A stretch of 64,000 bases of DNA. It comes from Cyanobacteria bacterium SZAS-4. GTDB lineage: Bacteria; Cyanobacteriota; Vampirovibrionia; Obscuribacterales; Obscuribacteraceae. Position numbers and translations under genes: made by a program. Position 1 is the stretch's first letter. Each line of letters starts with the position of its first letter. Where the stretch lies: the NCBI GenBank assembly GCA_018266255.1, contig JAFEAT010000007.1, forward strand, positions 310,001 to 374,000, read 5' to 3'. The notes beneath the pieces are model-generated. The model saw only the letters and a list, made by a program, of their open reading frames with translations, did no database searches and was not told where the DNA came from. Shown piece by piece: positions 18,295 through 27,190 of this stretch.

Positions 18295-19810
18295 AACTAT
18301 GTTCAAACTGAAGGTTGCGCTTCTCGGCGCCACCGTGTTCGTGGGTAACTTCGCGCTGCCCGTGCGAGCCCAGAGACTTTCCGAGAGCGCCACAAAAGTA
18401 GCGGTAGCGACCGAGTCGAAAGTGTCCGTAGCGACCGAGTCGAAAGTGCCTGTCGCTACCGAAAGAAAAGTGGCTGTCCCTTCCACTAGCGGAGAAGACA
18501 AGTTCACCTGGAAGAAGCCGCTCATCCCGGTCACACTAGACTTCACACTGGCGAACGGACTGCGCGTCATCCTTTCTGAAGATCATACCGTGCCAGTTAC
18601 TGCAGTTGCAATTGTCTACGACGTCGGAGCTCGCAACGAAGAGAAGGGGCGCTCTGGGTTCGCTCATCTGTTCGAGCACATGATGTTCGAGGGTTCAGAA
18701 AACGTCGGCAAGACCGAACACTTCAAATACGTTGAGAGCGCCGGCGGATCGCTGAATGCGTCTACTCATGCCGATTTCACTAATTACTTCGAGAAAGTGC
18801 CGAGCAATCAACTTGAACTTGCACTCTGGCTGGAATCAGATCGTATGCGTTCACTGAAAGTGACACCAGAAAATTTCGAAAATCAGTTGCAGACAGTGAA
18901 AGAAGAGAAACGGTCTCACATCGACAATCAGCCATATGTTCCAGCGGCGCTCAAACTTGAGGAAGTAACTTTCGACAATTGGTCCAATGCGCATCCCGTG
19001 ATCGGTTCGTTTGAAGATCTGGAAGCATCATCGATTACTGACGTGCGGAACTTCTTCAAAACGTACTATGCACCAAACAACGCAACCATGGCGATCGTCG
19101 GCGACTTTGATCCGCAGGTCGTTCACAAATTAGTCGAAAAATATTTTGGTGGCATTCCTGCCCAACCAAAACCGAAAGCACCAAACGTCGCAGAACCAGA
19201 GCAAACCAAAGAGAAGTATTTGAAAGTGGAAGATCCCCACGCTCAGATGCCGGGTTTCTGGATGGCGTGGAAAGCACCAGCAAAGCGTGAACCAGATTAT
19301 TATGCGCTGGGCATCATTCAAACTTTACTGTCCTCCGGCGACTCATCGCGTTTTTATCAACGCATGATCAAAGGCGACCAAATCGCCTTAAAAGCTGATG
19401 CCCAGTACGACGAAAGACGCGGTCCCGGAGCGTTCGAAACGTTTGTGATCTACAAGCCTGGAACAACAGCCGAGAAGGCGCGCGAAGTTGTTTGGAGTGA
19501 ACTGGATAAATTGAAGACCACACCCGTCTCCGAGACCGAATTAGACAAGACAAAGAATCAGGTGTTAAGAGCGCTGTTCTCATCCAACAGTTACACCTCT
19601 GTTCAACGCGGTCTGGCACGAGCGGAGATGTTGGCAGAGTACGGCTCATTCTTTAACGATCCAAAAGCGGTCGATGCAGACATCGAGGGTTACATGAAGG
19701 TTACGCCAGCGGATATTCAACGCGCCGCAGCGAAATACTTCGTTAAAGAAAAGACGACTGTAATAGACGTGCAGCCGACCAAGAAAACCGCCTCAGAATC
19801 CACAAAGTAA
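18281..19810 (+). CDS. Exported zinc peptidase, M16 family, active subunit
   Basis: 509 residues. I chose ATG 18281: GGAG lies 6 bases upstream and the resulting N-terminus (MRTIKTMFKLKVALLG...) is a signal peptide ending near AQ. A short linker then contains three 8-residue repeats of the type VATESKV. The first M16 domain has the inverted zinc motif HLFEH (129-133) and the distal Glu in LQTVKEEKRS; the second M16 domain lacks zinc ligands, as is normal. The next gene encodes an M16 protein without the zinc motif. Bacterial M16B peptidases often act as such active/inactive pairs in the periplasm, degrading peptides. Confidence 0.92.
   Translation: MRTIKTMFKLKVALLGATVFVGNFALPVRAQRLSESATKVAVATESKVSVATESKVPVATERKVAVPSTSGEDKFTWKKPLIPVTLDFTLANGLRVILSEDHTVPVTAVAIVYDVGARNEEKGRSGFAHLFEHMMFEGSENVGKTEHFKYVESAGGSLNASTHADFTNYFEKVPSNQLELALWLESDRMRSLKVTPENFENQLQTVKEEKRSHIDNQPYVPAALKLEEVTFDNWSNAHPVIGSFEDLEASSITDVRNFFKTYYAPNNATMAIVGDFDPQVVHKLVEKYFGGIPAQPKPKAPNVAEPEQTKEKYLKVEDPHAQMPGFWMAWKAPAKREPDYYALGIIQTLLSSGDSSRFYQRMIKGDQIALKADAQYDERRGPGAFETFVIYKPGTTAEKAREVVWSELDKLKTTPVSETELDKTKNQVLRALFSSNSYTSVQRGLARAEMLAEYGSFFNDPKAVDADIEGYMKVTPADIQRAAAKYFVKEKTTVIDVQPTKKTASESTK
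18404..18475 (+). repeat. 24-bp tandem repeat coding for VATESKV-type units
   Basis: Three in-frame copies (18404-18427, 18428-18451, 18452-18475) in the linker between signal peptide and first M16 domain. The first two differ in their last bases only; the third has diverged. Confidence 0.9.
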
Positions 19811-19816
19811 CAAACT

Positions 19817-19852
19817 AAATTGCCAATCAAATTGCCAATCAAATTGCCAGTC
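19817..19852. repeat. 12-bp tandem repeat just before an M16 gene
   Basis: AAATTGCCAATC occurs three times (19817-19852, last copy with one change) between the two M16 genes and ends directly before the AAGGAG ribosome binding site. It is open in frame with the second M16 gene through a TTG at 19820, but the ATG at 19865 is the better start. Confidence 0.9.
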
Positions 19853-19864
19853 GAAGGAGCAATC

Positions 19865-21442
19865 ATGGATCTCTCAACTAAAGCAGCACACTCGGTTATG
19901 AGTCTGCTAGTCGCACTCTCCACCGTTCAAACAGCAGCGCTCGCAGAGCCTCTTACCGGCGCAGCGAATGCCACCACCAATGTCACGAAATCTAGTCATA
20001 CCACCCCTGATACTGGCAAGCTCGAGGTTCCATCTGCGTCGGTATCAGCTGACCAGTGGCGCAAGAACCCGCCTACAGCGCCGGCACCACGTCCATTTAA
20101 ACTGCCGACAATTACATCCTATAAGTTGGATAACGGCTTGCAGGTGCAACTGATTGAAGACCACCGAGTGCCATTCCTGACAGTGGCGCTGGGCATCAAA
20201 GCTGGTTCAGCGCTGGAGTCAAGAGATAAACTCGGTCTGGCCGAAATGACGGCAGACATGCTGAATGAAGGCACCACTTCGAAAAAAAGCAAAGAAATAG
20301 CGGACGAAACAGACTTCATCGGTGGTGGCTTGAAGGCGGTCTCCGACTTTGACTTCACCATCGTCAGTGGCTCGGCACTATCAAAATATAGCGACCGCCT
20401 GGTAAATCTTCTCAGCGACATAGTCTTCCATCCGACATTCCCAGAAGAAGAATTGAAGTTAGCTAAAACGAATTTGACTCAGGCGCTGGCGATGAAGCGA
20501 AGTGAGCCTGATTTCTTAGTGGAAGAGCGTTTCCACAAGGTTTTGTTCGGCGATCATCCATACGGCATAGTCGCACCGACACCTGCCACCATCGACAAAA
20601 TCGCACGCACAGATTTGCAAGAATTTCATGACAAGCACTATCTACCAAACGAATCTACACTAGTTATCGTCGGCGATTTTGACCCCGCCCATTTGAAGCA
20701 AGAGATCGAAACAAAGTTCGGCAGCAGTATCTGGAAATCAGGAACGATGCCTGTTGTGACGCTGCCATCGCTGCCCAAACAAAGCGGTCGCAAAATCTAT
20801 CTCGTCGATAGACCAGGCTCTGTTCAGTCGTCGATCAAGATAGGAAATGTCGGCATCAGTAAATCGGACCCAGATTACTTCCCAACTGCGGTGGCAAATC
20901 AAATCTTAGGTGGTGCAGCGCACTCCAGGCTTTTCTTGAACATCCGAGAGCAAAAGGGCTATACATACGGCGCCTACAGTTCGGTCTCAGCACACCGACA
21001 ACCGGGTCCATTCGCAGCTGAAGCTGAAGTGCGCACTGAGGTAACGGCACCATCCTTGGAAGAATTTCTGTACGAGCTAAGCCGAATCAGAGACGTAAAA
21101 GTAACGGATAAAGAGTTGAAAGACGCCAAGACTTACATCGTTGGTTCATTCCAGTTGGGACTGGAAACTCAAGCTGGATTAGCGCAGAGACTGCTTGAAC
21201 TAAAGTTGTACGACCTGCCAGACAACTATCTGGAAACATACTCAGACAAAGTGATGGCAGTGACACCAGATCAAATTCGCAAAGTTGCAAGAAAAGTGAT
21301 CGACACCAACAACATTGTCATCTCAGTCGTAGGCGACGCAAGCAAGATCAAGCAAGACCTACAATATTTTGCACCAGTGGAAGTTTATGACACGACCGGA
21401 AAACTCAGCAGCGACGCGACAAGCAATCCGGCCAGTCTGTAA
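19865..21442 (+). CDS. Exported M16-family protein, inactive partner subunit
   Basis: 525 residues starting at an ATG with AAGGAG at good spacing; a signal peptide ends near ALA (about residue 22). Two M16 domains are visible (residues about 75-270 and 280-480). At the place of HxxEH the protein reads KLGLAEMTADML, so no zinc can be bound. The C-terminal domain has the conserved R/Y region seen in the substrate-binding half (GYTYGAYS). Together with the preceding active M16 gene, 54 bases upstream, it forms a classical two-subunit peptidase, like mitochondrial processing peptidase. Substrates unknown. Confidence 0.92.
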   Translation: MDLSTKAAHSVMSLLVALSTVQTAALAEPLTGAANATTNVTKSSHTTPDTGKLEVPSASVSADQWRKNPPTAPAPRPFKLPTITSYKLDNGLQVQLIEDHRVPFLTVALGIKAGSALESRDKLGLAEMTADMLNEGTTSKKSKEIADETDFIGGGLKAVSDFDFTIVSGSALSKYSDRLVNLLSDIVFHPTFPEEELKLAKTNLTQALAMKRSEPDFLVEERFHKVLFGDHPYGIVAPTPATIDKIARTDLQEFHDKHYLPNESTLVIVGDFDPAHLKQEIETKFGSSIWKSGTMPVVTLPSLPKQSGRKIYLVDRPGSVQSSIKIGNVGISKSDPDYFPTAVANQILGGAAHSRLFLNIREQKGYTYGAYSSVSAHRQPGPFAAEAEVRTEVTAPSLEEFLYELSRIRDVKVTDKELKDAKTYIVGSFQLGLETQAGLAQRLLELKLYDLPDNYLETYSDKVMAVTPDQIRKVARKVIDTNNIVISVVGDASKIKQDLQYFAPVEVYDTTGKLSSDATSNPASL

Positions 21443-21551
21443 AGACACCCCCAAAAATCGAGTTCATATGGGTCACCAGGGTCGAGACAAAAGTGCACAC
21501 CTGGGGCTCAAAACAGCCGTACATAAGGATTCTTTACCTGTCTACCGCTTT

Positions 21552-21569
21552 TTGACTGATATCGGCTTA
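21552..21569. repeat. GATATC palindrome, copy 4
   Basis: Reads TTGACTGATATCGGCTTA, in the convergent gap between the second M16 gene and the NCS1 permease gene, about 40 bases from the permease stop codon. Confidence 0.85.
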
Positions 21570-21607
21570 GATGTGTATTGGCGGATTTCCGTGTCTGGAA
21601 GTTGGAT

Positions 21608-22960
21608 TTAACTTGCCGCTCTGTCCGATTGTACGGCGGCGACAAGACGCAACACCAGGTAGCTAACAAGGGAGGCGAGCCAGGCATAGAGCGGCCACAC
21701 ACCTACATGCAAGGACTCGGTGCCTCCGATCACTCCGGCGGTAAGTATTCCAACGGTCCACCCCAAGAGCAACGAGATCATCGCTTTCCAGAGCACACCA
21801 GGTTGGTATACCAACAGATCACCATCCTGCGGTCGTAAGGCTGGTTTCCAACGTCTAATCAAGAAATATTCAGCAATCAAAATTATCGTGACACAAGGCA
21901 AAACGATGCTATTAAACGATGAAAGGATCTCAAATGCCTTGCCGTAATAGGTCAGCACAATCGCCACTATCGCGGTAAATGCCATCATCGACAGTACCAG
22001 TTTAATCCGATCGAATTTGAGCAAATTCTCGATTGAATTAATTGATCCATACAAATTAGCGTCGCCTGCAGCAAAATAGGAGGCAGTCAAAACAGTAGCG
22101 GCAAGCAGCGGAGCGTTTCCAAAAGAAAAATCAGTGACCGCACCTGTTGCGGTCGACATGTCTGCAACGTGTATAAGACGAGACAACATCCAGCCCGAAG
22201 TTGGAAACACAATCTGCCCGACCAGGATAGCCACTACAAGTGGTGCAGATGTAGTAAGCAAATTCGGCTTGGCAAAGCGCCAAAAGTCAGCTTCATTTCC
22301 CCACACGGAGTACCCGATCACGAATGAAGAGATGACTGAAAGACAGCTAGGGAATGCTCCATCTCCAGGCTCGGTCCAGGCACTTACGGGTGTGAGCACG
22401 CTGGTTTTGAAACAGAGAGAAAATATCCAAAATATCAAAACCGGGGCGGCAAAATATTTTGCGAAGTTGGCGACACCGGCAAATCCAAACAAATTATTTG
22501 CTGCCATCAAAATCGCTGCTACAGCGGCAACAACCTGGACTGTACAAGGAATTACAAACAATCCCTTTAATTCGACAGCGACAAAACCAGCGATCATCGC
22601 ATACCAGACTAAGAACAAAAAAGTTTGCAGAGCAGAAATTATTTGCGAGCCACGTCTGCCAAAAACGGACCTCGTCAACATGGCAAAATTGAGTCCGGTT
22701 ACTGCTCCCAGATGACTGGCAGATAGAACATAGACAAGCAGAATAATGCAACTGACGAATGCACCTGTCAGTACTTGAGTGAGTGAAAAGCCCGCCTTAT
22801 GCCACTCAAATCCCACAAGAACAGAAGGAAAACCAGACACCATAGTGATCCACAGCAGACCCATACTGAGGGCACTGTAACGACGATCGAGAGGCACCGC
22901 GCTAGTCGCGAAATCATCGCGAACAGACTGATCGCGAGCAGAGTGATCGCCGCTATCCAT
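21608..22960 (-). CDS. NCS1-family nucleobase permease (CodB-like)
   Basis: 450 residues with about 12 membrane segments. The first part (RRYSALSMGLLWITMVSGFPSVLVGFEW, then GAVTGLNFAMLTRSVFGRRGS) matches the Nucleobase:Cation Symporter-1 family, which imports cytosine, purines or related compounds with H+ or Na+. A soluble N-terminus of about 25 residues contains two degenerate copies of a 15-bp repeat. Its start lies 2 bases after the stop of the TadE/G-like gene, and hpt lies further upstream on the same strand, so nucleobase salvage is a reasonable role. Exact substrate not decidable. Confidence 0.85.
   Translation of the reverse strand: MDSGDHSARDQSVRDDFATSAVPLDRRYSALSMGLLWITMVSGFPSVLVGFEWHKAGFSLTQVLTGAFVSCIILLVYVLSASHLGAVTGLNFAMLTRSVFGRRGSQIISALQTFLFLVWYAMIAGFVAVELKGLFVIPCTVQVVAAVAAILMAANNLFGFAGVANFAKYFAAPVLIFWIFSLCFKTSVLTPVSAWTEPGDGAFPSCLSVISSFVIGYSVWGNEADFWRFAKPNLLTTSAPLVVAILVGQIVFPTSGWMLSRLIHVADMSTATGAVTDFSFGNAPLLAATVLTASYFAAGDANLYGSINSIENLLKFDRIKLVLSMMAFTAIVAIVLTYYGKAFEILSSFNSIVLPCVTIILIAEYFLIRRWKPALRPQDGDLLVYQPGVLWKAMISLLLGWTVGILTAGVIGGTESLHVGVWPLYAWLASLVSYLVLRLVAAVQSDRAAS
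22921..22950. repeat. Degenerate 15-bp direct repeat at a gene start
   Basis: GAACAGACTGATCGC followed by GAGCAGAGTGATCGC, inside the 5' end of the NCS1 permease gene, coding for polar residues. Two copies only. Confidence 0.6.
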
Positions 22961-22962
22961 TC

Positions 22963-23424
22963 CTACGGTTTCTTGCTTTCGAATTCGAAGATGTAGGTTG
23001 ACTTGAATGCCAACTCACCGCGCTCGCGCGTTTCATCGTCCAAAACAAGAATTGGAAACGGTACACGAGCCACAGTCTGTGTTTGAACCTTTATCTGTCT
23101 GACGCCTGCATTCTTTTCGTCTTTATACTCAAGGAAAGTCGGGTGCTCTATGAAATAGCCACCTTGCGGCGCTTCACTCAGTCCGTCTTGCGCGGCTTTC
23201 TGTGTGGTTACAGGATCCTTGCCACTAAGAGCCGCGCGCGCCGCCGATTCGACAGCTTTCCGGCAACCGTCGTCGTTGTACTTCTTCGCCAAATTCATGA
23301 CGAACACGTTAGAAATCAGCAATGCCAAAACGGTGAGGAGAAAAACTGCCACTCCTATCTCTCCTAAGCTATGGCCGGAGTCACCACGAGGTTTCGTTCT
23401 CAACTTAGAATTTCCAACCAACAT
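22963..23424 (-). CDS. TadE/TadG-like pseudopilin-type protein
   Basis: About 153 residues. After a short basic head (RTKPRGDSGHSLGEIGVAVFLLTVLALLISNVFVMNLA) there is a single membrane helix preceded by GEIG, as in TadE-like proteins where RG..A.E..L precedes the helix. The periplasmic part contains CRKAVESAARAALSG, typical of the region after the helix in TadE/TadG. I chose ATG 23424; a TTG at 23451 would extend it by nine residues. No other tad genes are near. The downstream permease gene begins 2 bases after its stop, an odd pairing for a pilus component. Confidence 0.55.
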   Translation of the reverse strand: MLVGNSKLRTKPRGDSGHSLGEIGVAVFLLTVLALLISNVFVMNLAKKYNDDGCRKAVESAARAALSGKDPVTTQKAAQDGLSEAPQGGYFIEHPTFLEYKDEKNAGVRQIKVQTQTVARVPFPILVLDDETRERGELAFKSTYIFEFESKKP

Positions 23425-23532
23425 CTTCACGCTAGGGTGCAGCCTACACAACTATATTAAACCACTGGCGAGCTAGCACAATTGGTTATTGCGCAAACGT
23501 GAATTCGTTTATTCCGATTCGGGCTTCGTGGG

Positions 23533-24075
23533 TCAGCCTTCTCCCAGTCCACTGAGTTCACCGAGAAAAGGTAGCTCACGGTAGTTTTCTGCATAATCGA
23601 GTCCAAAACCAACGACAAATAGGTCATCTATTGAAAAACCTGTGTAATCAGGTTGGCATGGCACAACGCGGCGGGACGGCTTATCCAAGAAGACAGCCAT
23701 CTTCAATGACTTTGGATTGAACTGGTCTTTTAAATATTCCAAGAAAAATTTTGCGGTCCGACCCGAGTCAACGATGTCTTCCACGACCAGTATATGCCGA
23801 TTGCGTATATCAGGCAGGTCGAGCCACGGCGCTTGCACGTGTCCAGAACTTTCCGTACCAGCACCATAACTACTTAAGCGAACAAACTCAATTTGCAATG
23901 GATCCTTAGCTGAGATGTTGCGCACCAAATCGGCAAGAAAACAGAATGCACCTTTCATAACGCCGATGACAACAGGTTTTTCCTTATCTGCATAGTCGCG
24001 GCTGATCTCCCTTCCAAGTTCACGAATACGCTCTTGAATAGTTTGCGCAGAATATATTTCTCTGATATTAGGCAC
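23533..24075 (-). CDS. hpt: Hypoxanthine phosphoribosyltransferase
   Basis: Makes IMP or GMP from hypoxanthine or guanine with PRPP. The 180-residue protein has VVIGVMKGAFCFLADLVR near the start, the flexible-loop region FVRLSSYG, and the PRPP-binding motif ILVVEDIVDSGRTA near residue 102. The tail VVGFGLDYAENYRELP is the usual C-terminal signature. The start is GTG with GGAGAAA upstream. In many bacteria hpt sits near tilS and ftsH; here it is next to a TadE-like gene and a nucleobase permease. Confidence 0.95.
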   Translation of the reverse strand: MPNIREIYSAQTIQERIRELGREISRDYADKEKPVVIGVMKGAFCFLADLVRNISAKDPLQIEFVRLSSYGAGTESSGHVQAPWLDLPDIRNRHILVVEDIVDSGRTAKFFLEYLKDQFNPKSLKMAVFLDKPSRRVVPCQPDYTGFSIDDLFVVGFGLDYAENYRELPFLGELSGLGEG

Positions 24076-24236
24076 GATTTTCTCCGAAAATAGGGCACCA
24101 AATGTAGTTTCACGACAAGTTTGCGACCGGCGCTAACCAGGTTGTGCTCTTTATATAGTGAGCAAGAAAGTCCTCATTTTACGACCTTCGCAACGTCTAG
24201 AATATTTAGCGGTACTCAGACAAATCAGGAGATCTA

Positions 24237-25247
24237 ATGACAATTGCTCTAGCGGAGTGGAGCGACATCTTGACAGTGCTGCACGAAACCTACGATTTGT
24301 GGTCGCCAGGGCTGCGAAAAGATGAGTACCAGGAATATATCTGGCGCCAGATGAATGAGCCGTGGGCGCGCCGAAATTATAAGTTTTTCGTCCTCAAAAA
24401 AGATGCAAAAGTAGTTTGCAGTTGCAAGCTCTACACAGTCAGCTTGTCTCGCAAGGGAAAGCGATATCAAATTGGTGGTCTTGGCGCGATATATACAATG
24501 AAAAAGGCTCGGGGCAACGGTTACGCTAGCGAAATCATCAGAGAGGTTGTCGAATACTGCTTCAACAACAGCTACGACGGTACGATACTTTTTTCCGACA
24601 TCGACCCGCTCTTCTATGAGCGTCTCGGTTTCATCGAATTTGGATCAGCCGATTTTGGCGCTCATCTGCCGAAAAATCAGCTGATATCTGAGTACGAGCC
24701 GCACGCAGTGACATACGTCGAAGCATCTGATGTGCCGGAGATGATCTCTATTTACGCCAAGTGGTTGAGGACACAGCCATTTGGTTTTCATCGCTCAGAA
24801 CTGTACCTAAAGTATAAGTTGGGACGAGAACGTTATTTAGCAGACCATTCAACCCTGGCATGGCCAAGGCTTGAGATCACCTACGCTGAAGAGAACGGGA
24901 CTAAGACTGGCTATGCATTAACCGAACGAGGCGGACACAACCTTCGAGTCCTAGAATTGGTGGGCTCGGAGCAGGCTAGGCGTCAACTCTGGAGCAAACT
25001 AGTCGAAAACGCCATCGCTCAACGCATGCATAAGCTCCGGGGATGGGAATCGGTTGCGACAGACCTCTTTCCGGGATTTCGACTCGAAAAGATTCTAAAC
25101 GACGAATCAACGCAGGGGCGGACTTTCGCGCCTCTGACATATTCTCAAAGAACTTGGGGGCGACCGATGTTCATGCCGTTTTTGGATGAATTAGATGATT
25201 TGTTTGAATACTTTCCCTGCCCAATTCTTGAACTGGACCACCTCTGA
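24237..25247 (+). CDS. GNAT-family acetyltransferase, two-domain
   Basis: 336 residues. The N-terminal half is a GNAT domain: QIGGLGAIYTMKKARGNGYASEIIREVVEYC (about residues 78-108) gives beta-4, the acetyl-CoA loop (R/Q-x-x-G-x-G/A) and the following helix, and LFYERLGFIEFG is the usual late motif. The C-terminal half (from about 155) resembles the second lobe in Eis-like proteins, without a clear CoA site. Strong SD AGGAG before the ATG. Substrate unknown. It begins a co-directional series that continues with a TPP enzyme and the KOR genes, but a GATATC palindrome separates it from the next gene. Confidence 0.8.
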   Translation: MTIALAEWSDILTVLHETYDLWSPGLRKDEYQEYIWRQMNEPWARRNYKFFVLKKDAKVVCSCKLYTVSLSRKGKRYQIGGLGAIYTMKKARGNGYASEIIREVVEYCFNNSYDGTILFSDIDPLFYERLGFIEFGSADFGAHLPKNQLISEYEPHAVTYVEASDVPEMISIYAKWLRTQPFGFHRSELYLKYKLGRERYLADHSTLAWPRLEITYAEENGTKTGYALTERGGHNLRVLELVGSEQARRQLWSKLVENAIAQRMHKLRGWESVATDLFPGFRLEKILNDESTQGRTFAPLTYSQRTWGRPMFMPFLDELDDLFEYFPCPILELDHL

Positions 25248-25276
25248 CAACCTTCAGGCTGTAGAGTATTAGGTCT

Positions 25277-25294
25277 TAAACTGATATCGCGCTA
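25277..25294. repeat. GATATC palindrome, copy 5
   Basis: Reads TAAACTGATATCGCGCTA, 30 bases after the GNAT stop codon and about 70 before the TPP enzyme start. The right arm is the least regular of all copies. Confidence 0.8.
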
Positions 25295-25363
25295 AATCCG
25301 AAGAACAATACCATCGAGACCATAAAAGCCCCAGCCAGCCTGCCTTACAGAGAATGAGAGAGT

Positions 25364-27016
25364 ATGCCTGAATATCTAGCCAGTCATCTATTACTTGAAC
25401 AACTTGCAGCTGAAGGAACGCGATTTATTTTTGGCAGTTTAGGCTCCGCTGACTCTCCACTAATCGGCGCGGCTTTAGACATGAATGCTGACATACACTA
25501 TCTAGCCGCTCTTCATGAAGAAATCGCTGGCTCCATGGCGATCGGCTATGCACAGGCTTCGGGACGACCAGGAGTGGTAAGTCTTCCTGCGGCGACGGGG
25601 TTGATCAACAGTCTGTCAAGCCTTTACAACGCCATCCACGCCCGTGTGCCAATGATCGTGCTCGCAGATCAACAAGACACTCAAATTCTCAACGATGAGC
25701 CGCCCTTGTGGGGCGATTTGTGTGAACTGGCTAAACCAGTCAGCAAGTGGACATGCGAATTGCGCACGGCTTCCGAAATTCCACGCCTGGTTCGACGCGC
25801 TTTTCATGAGGCAAACTCGCCGCCGAAAGGCCCTGTTTTTATGTCACTTCCGATCAACATTTTGCTTGAACCAACTTCAGTTACAGCACTCAAGCCGCCT
25901 CAAACAAGCCCACTTGGAGCCGCCGATCAAGGGTTCCTTAGAAAAGCAGCCAAAGCTCTGGTAGGTGCGCAAAGACCAGCCATCGTCGTTGGCAACGAAG
26001 TCTCAGCCTACAAGGCCCGACGCGAAGTAGTCACCTTGGCCGAAGTAATTGGTTGCCCCGTTTTCTCGGAACCAATGCCAACTGGAGTCAACTTTCCCAA
26101 CCGGCATCCCCAATTTGCCGGCGTACTTCCGATGAATTTGCCCAAAGCAAACGCACTGCTGCAGCCATTTGACTGCCTGCTGGTGATTGGTATGCAGACG
26201 AGATTGCCCGCGCGGCCTCAAGATCCACCGCTGATTCAGCCCGGGGTGTTTGTAATTCAATTGAATGTAGAGCCTGGGCTCTCAGGTCGCTCACTCCCGT
26301 GCGACTTGACCGCAAACGCTGATATCGGCGAGAGCTTGTCAAGATTAAGGGCTGACATCCAGTTGATCGTCGATTCGACCTGGGTGAACAAGGCTAAGAT
26401 GCGAGCCGGTGGAACGATTTCAACAATCTCAAAATTTCGAGAGAAGCAAGAAGAATCATCCGGTTATCCAACTCAAGAATCTGCCATCACCTTAAGTTGG
26501 CTGTTGAGGCTGGTCGACGCAGTTCGTCCTGACAGTTCGGTGATCGTCAACGACATCGTCAGCGATAACGCCGATCCTTTTGAAACTCTAAGTCTGGAAA
26601 ACAGCTCGTCTTACTTCGGCACAAATGGTGGCATCGCCGGGCATGGTCCTGCCGCCGCTCTTGGCGTTCAATGGGCGAGTCCCGAAAGCGTCGTTGTCTG
26701 CATCACCTCAGACGAGTCGATTCTCTACTATCCGCAAACCCTGTGGACGGCGGCCCACTACGGCTTGCACGTCAAGTTCGTTGTCGTAAATTCCCTCGGA
26801 CGGACAAACTACAACGTGCGACTGACTCAGTCTGTACGAAGCGAAGCCAGAATATTTTTAGATAATCCTCCACTCGCGTTCACCGAACTCTCCCGTGCCA
26901 TGCGAGTCCCAGGCACTACCGTAGGGCTTATGGCTGATCTGGAAGAGGCTTTGAAACAGATGTTCGAAACACCAGGTCCGTTTTTACTCGATGTGCACAT
27001 CGACGAAAGTTCCTGA
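25364..27016 (+). CDS. TPP-dependent decarboxylase-family enzyme (benzoylformate decarboxylase-like)
   Basis: 550 residues with the three domains of the acetolactate synthase/pyruvate decarboxylase superfamily. The Pyr domain has LAALHEEIAGSMAIGYAQASGRPGVV, with the activating Glu; a central nucleotide-like domain follows, then a PP domain starting near residue 370 with GTNGGIAGHGPAAALGVQW. The TPP/Mg motif, usually GDG...NN, here reads SDES...NS; the Asp and first Asn are kept. Overall it is nearest to benzoylformate decarboxylase (MdlC) in pattern, but the substrate may be any 2-oxo acid. It precedes the 2-oxoacid:ferredoxin oxidoreductase genes, which fits 2-oxoacid metabolism. Confidence 0.85.
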   Translation: MPEYLASHLLLEQLAAEGTRFIFGSLGSADSPLIGAALDMNADIHYLAALHEEIAGSMAIGYAQASGRPGVVSLPAATGLINSLSSLYNAIHARVPMIVLADQQDTQILNDEPPLWGDLCELAKPVSKWTCELRTASEIPRLVRRAFHEANSPPKGPVFMSLPINILLEPTSVTALKPPQTSPLGAADQGFLRKAAKALVGAQRPAIVVGNEVSAYKARREVVTLAEVIGCPVFSEPMPTGVNFPNRHPQFAGVLPMNLPKANALLQPFDCLLVIGMQTRLPARPQDPPLIQPGVFVIQLNVEPGLSGRSLPCDLTANADIGESLSRLRADIQLIVDSTWVNKAKMRAGGTISTISKFREKQEESSGYPTQESAITLSWLLRLVDAVRPDSSVIVNDIVSDNADPFETLSLENSSSYFGTNGGIAGHGPAAALGVQWASPESVVVCITSDESILYYPQTLWTAAHYGLHVKFVVVNSLGRTNYNVRLTQSVRSEARIFLDNPPLAFTELSRAMRVPGTTVGLMADLEEALKQMFETPGPFLLDVHIDESS

Positions 27017-27190
27017 CCGATTGAGCTAAAACTAGGCACAGCGCCTCGATTCCCCATCGCACAAGATGATTTCGGCAACTCCAGCAGATTTGTTGTTGCG
27101 AAACCTTATCGAATGTTGTATTTGAGCGCCTTTCACGAGTGTCACTGTTAAACTTTAGTCCGTATCGCTCTTAAATAGGGTATTCCAATA

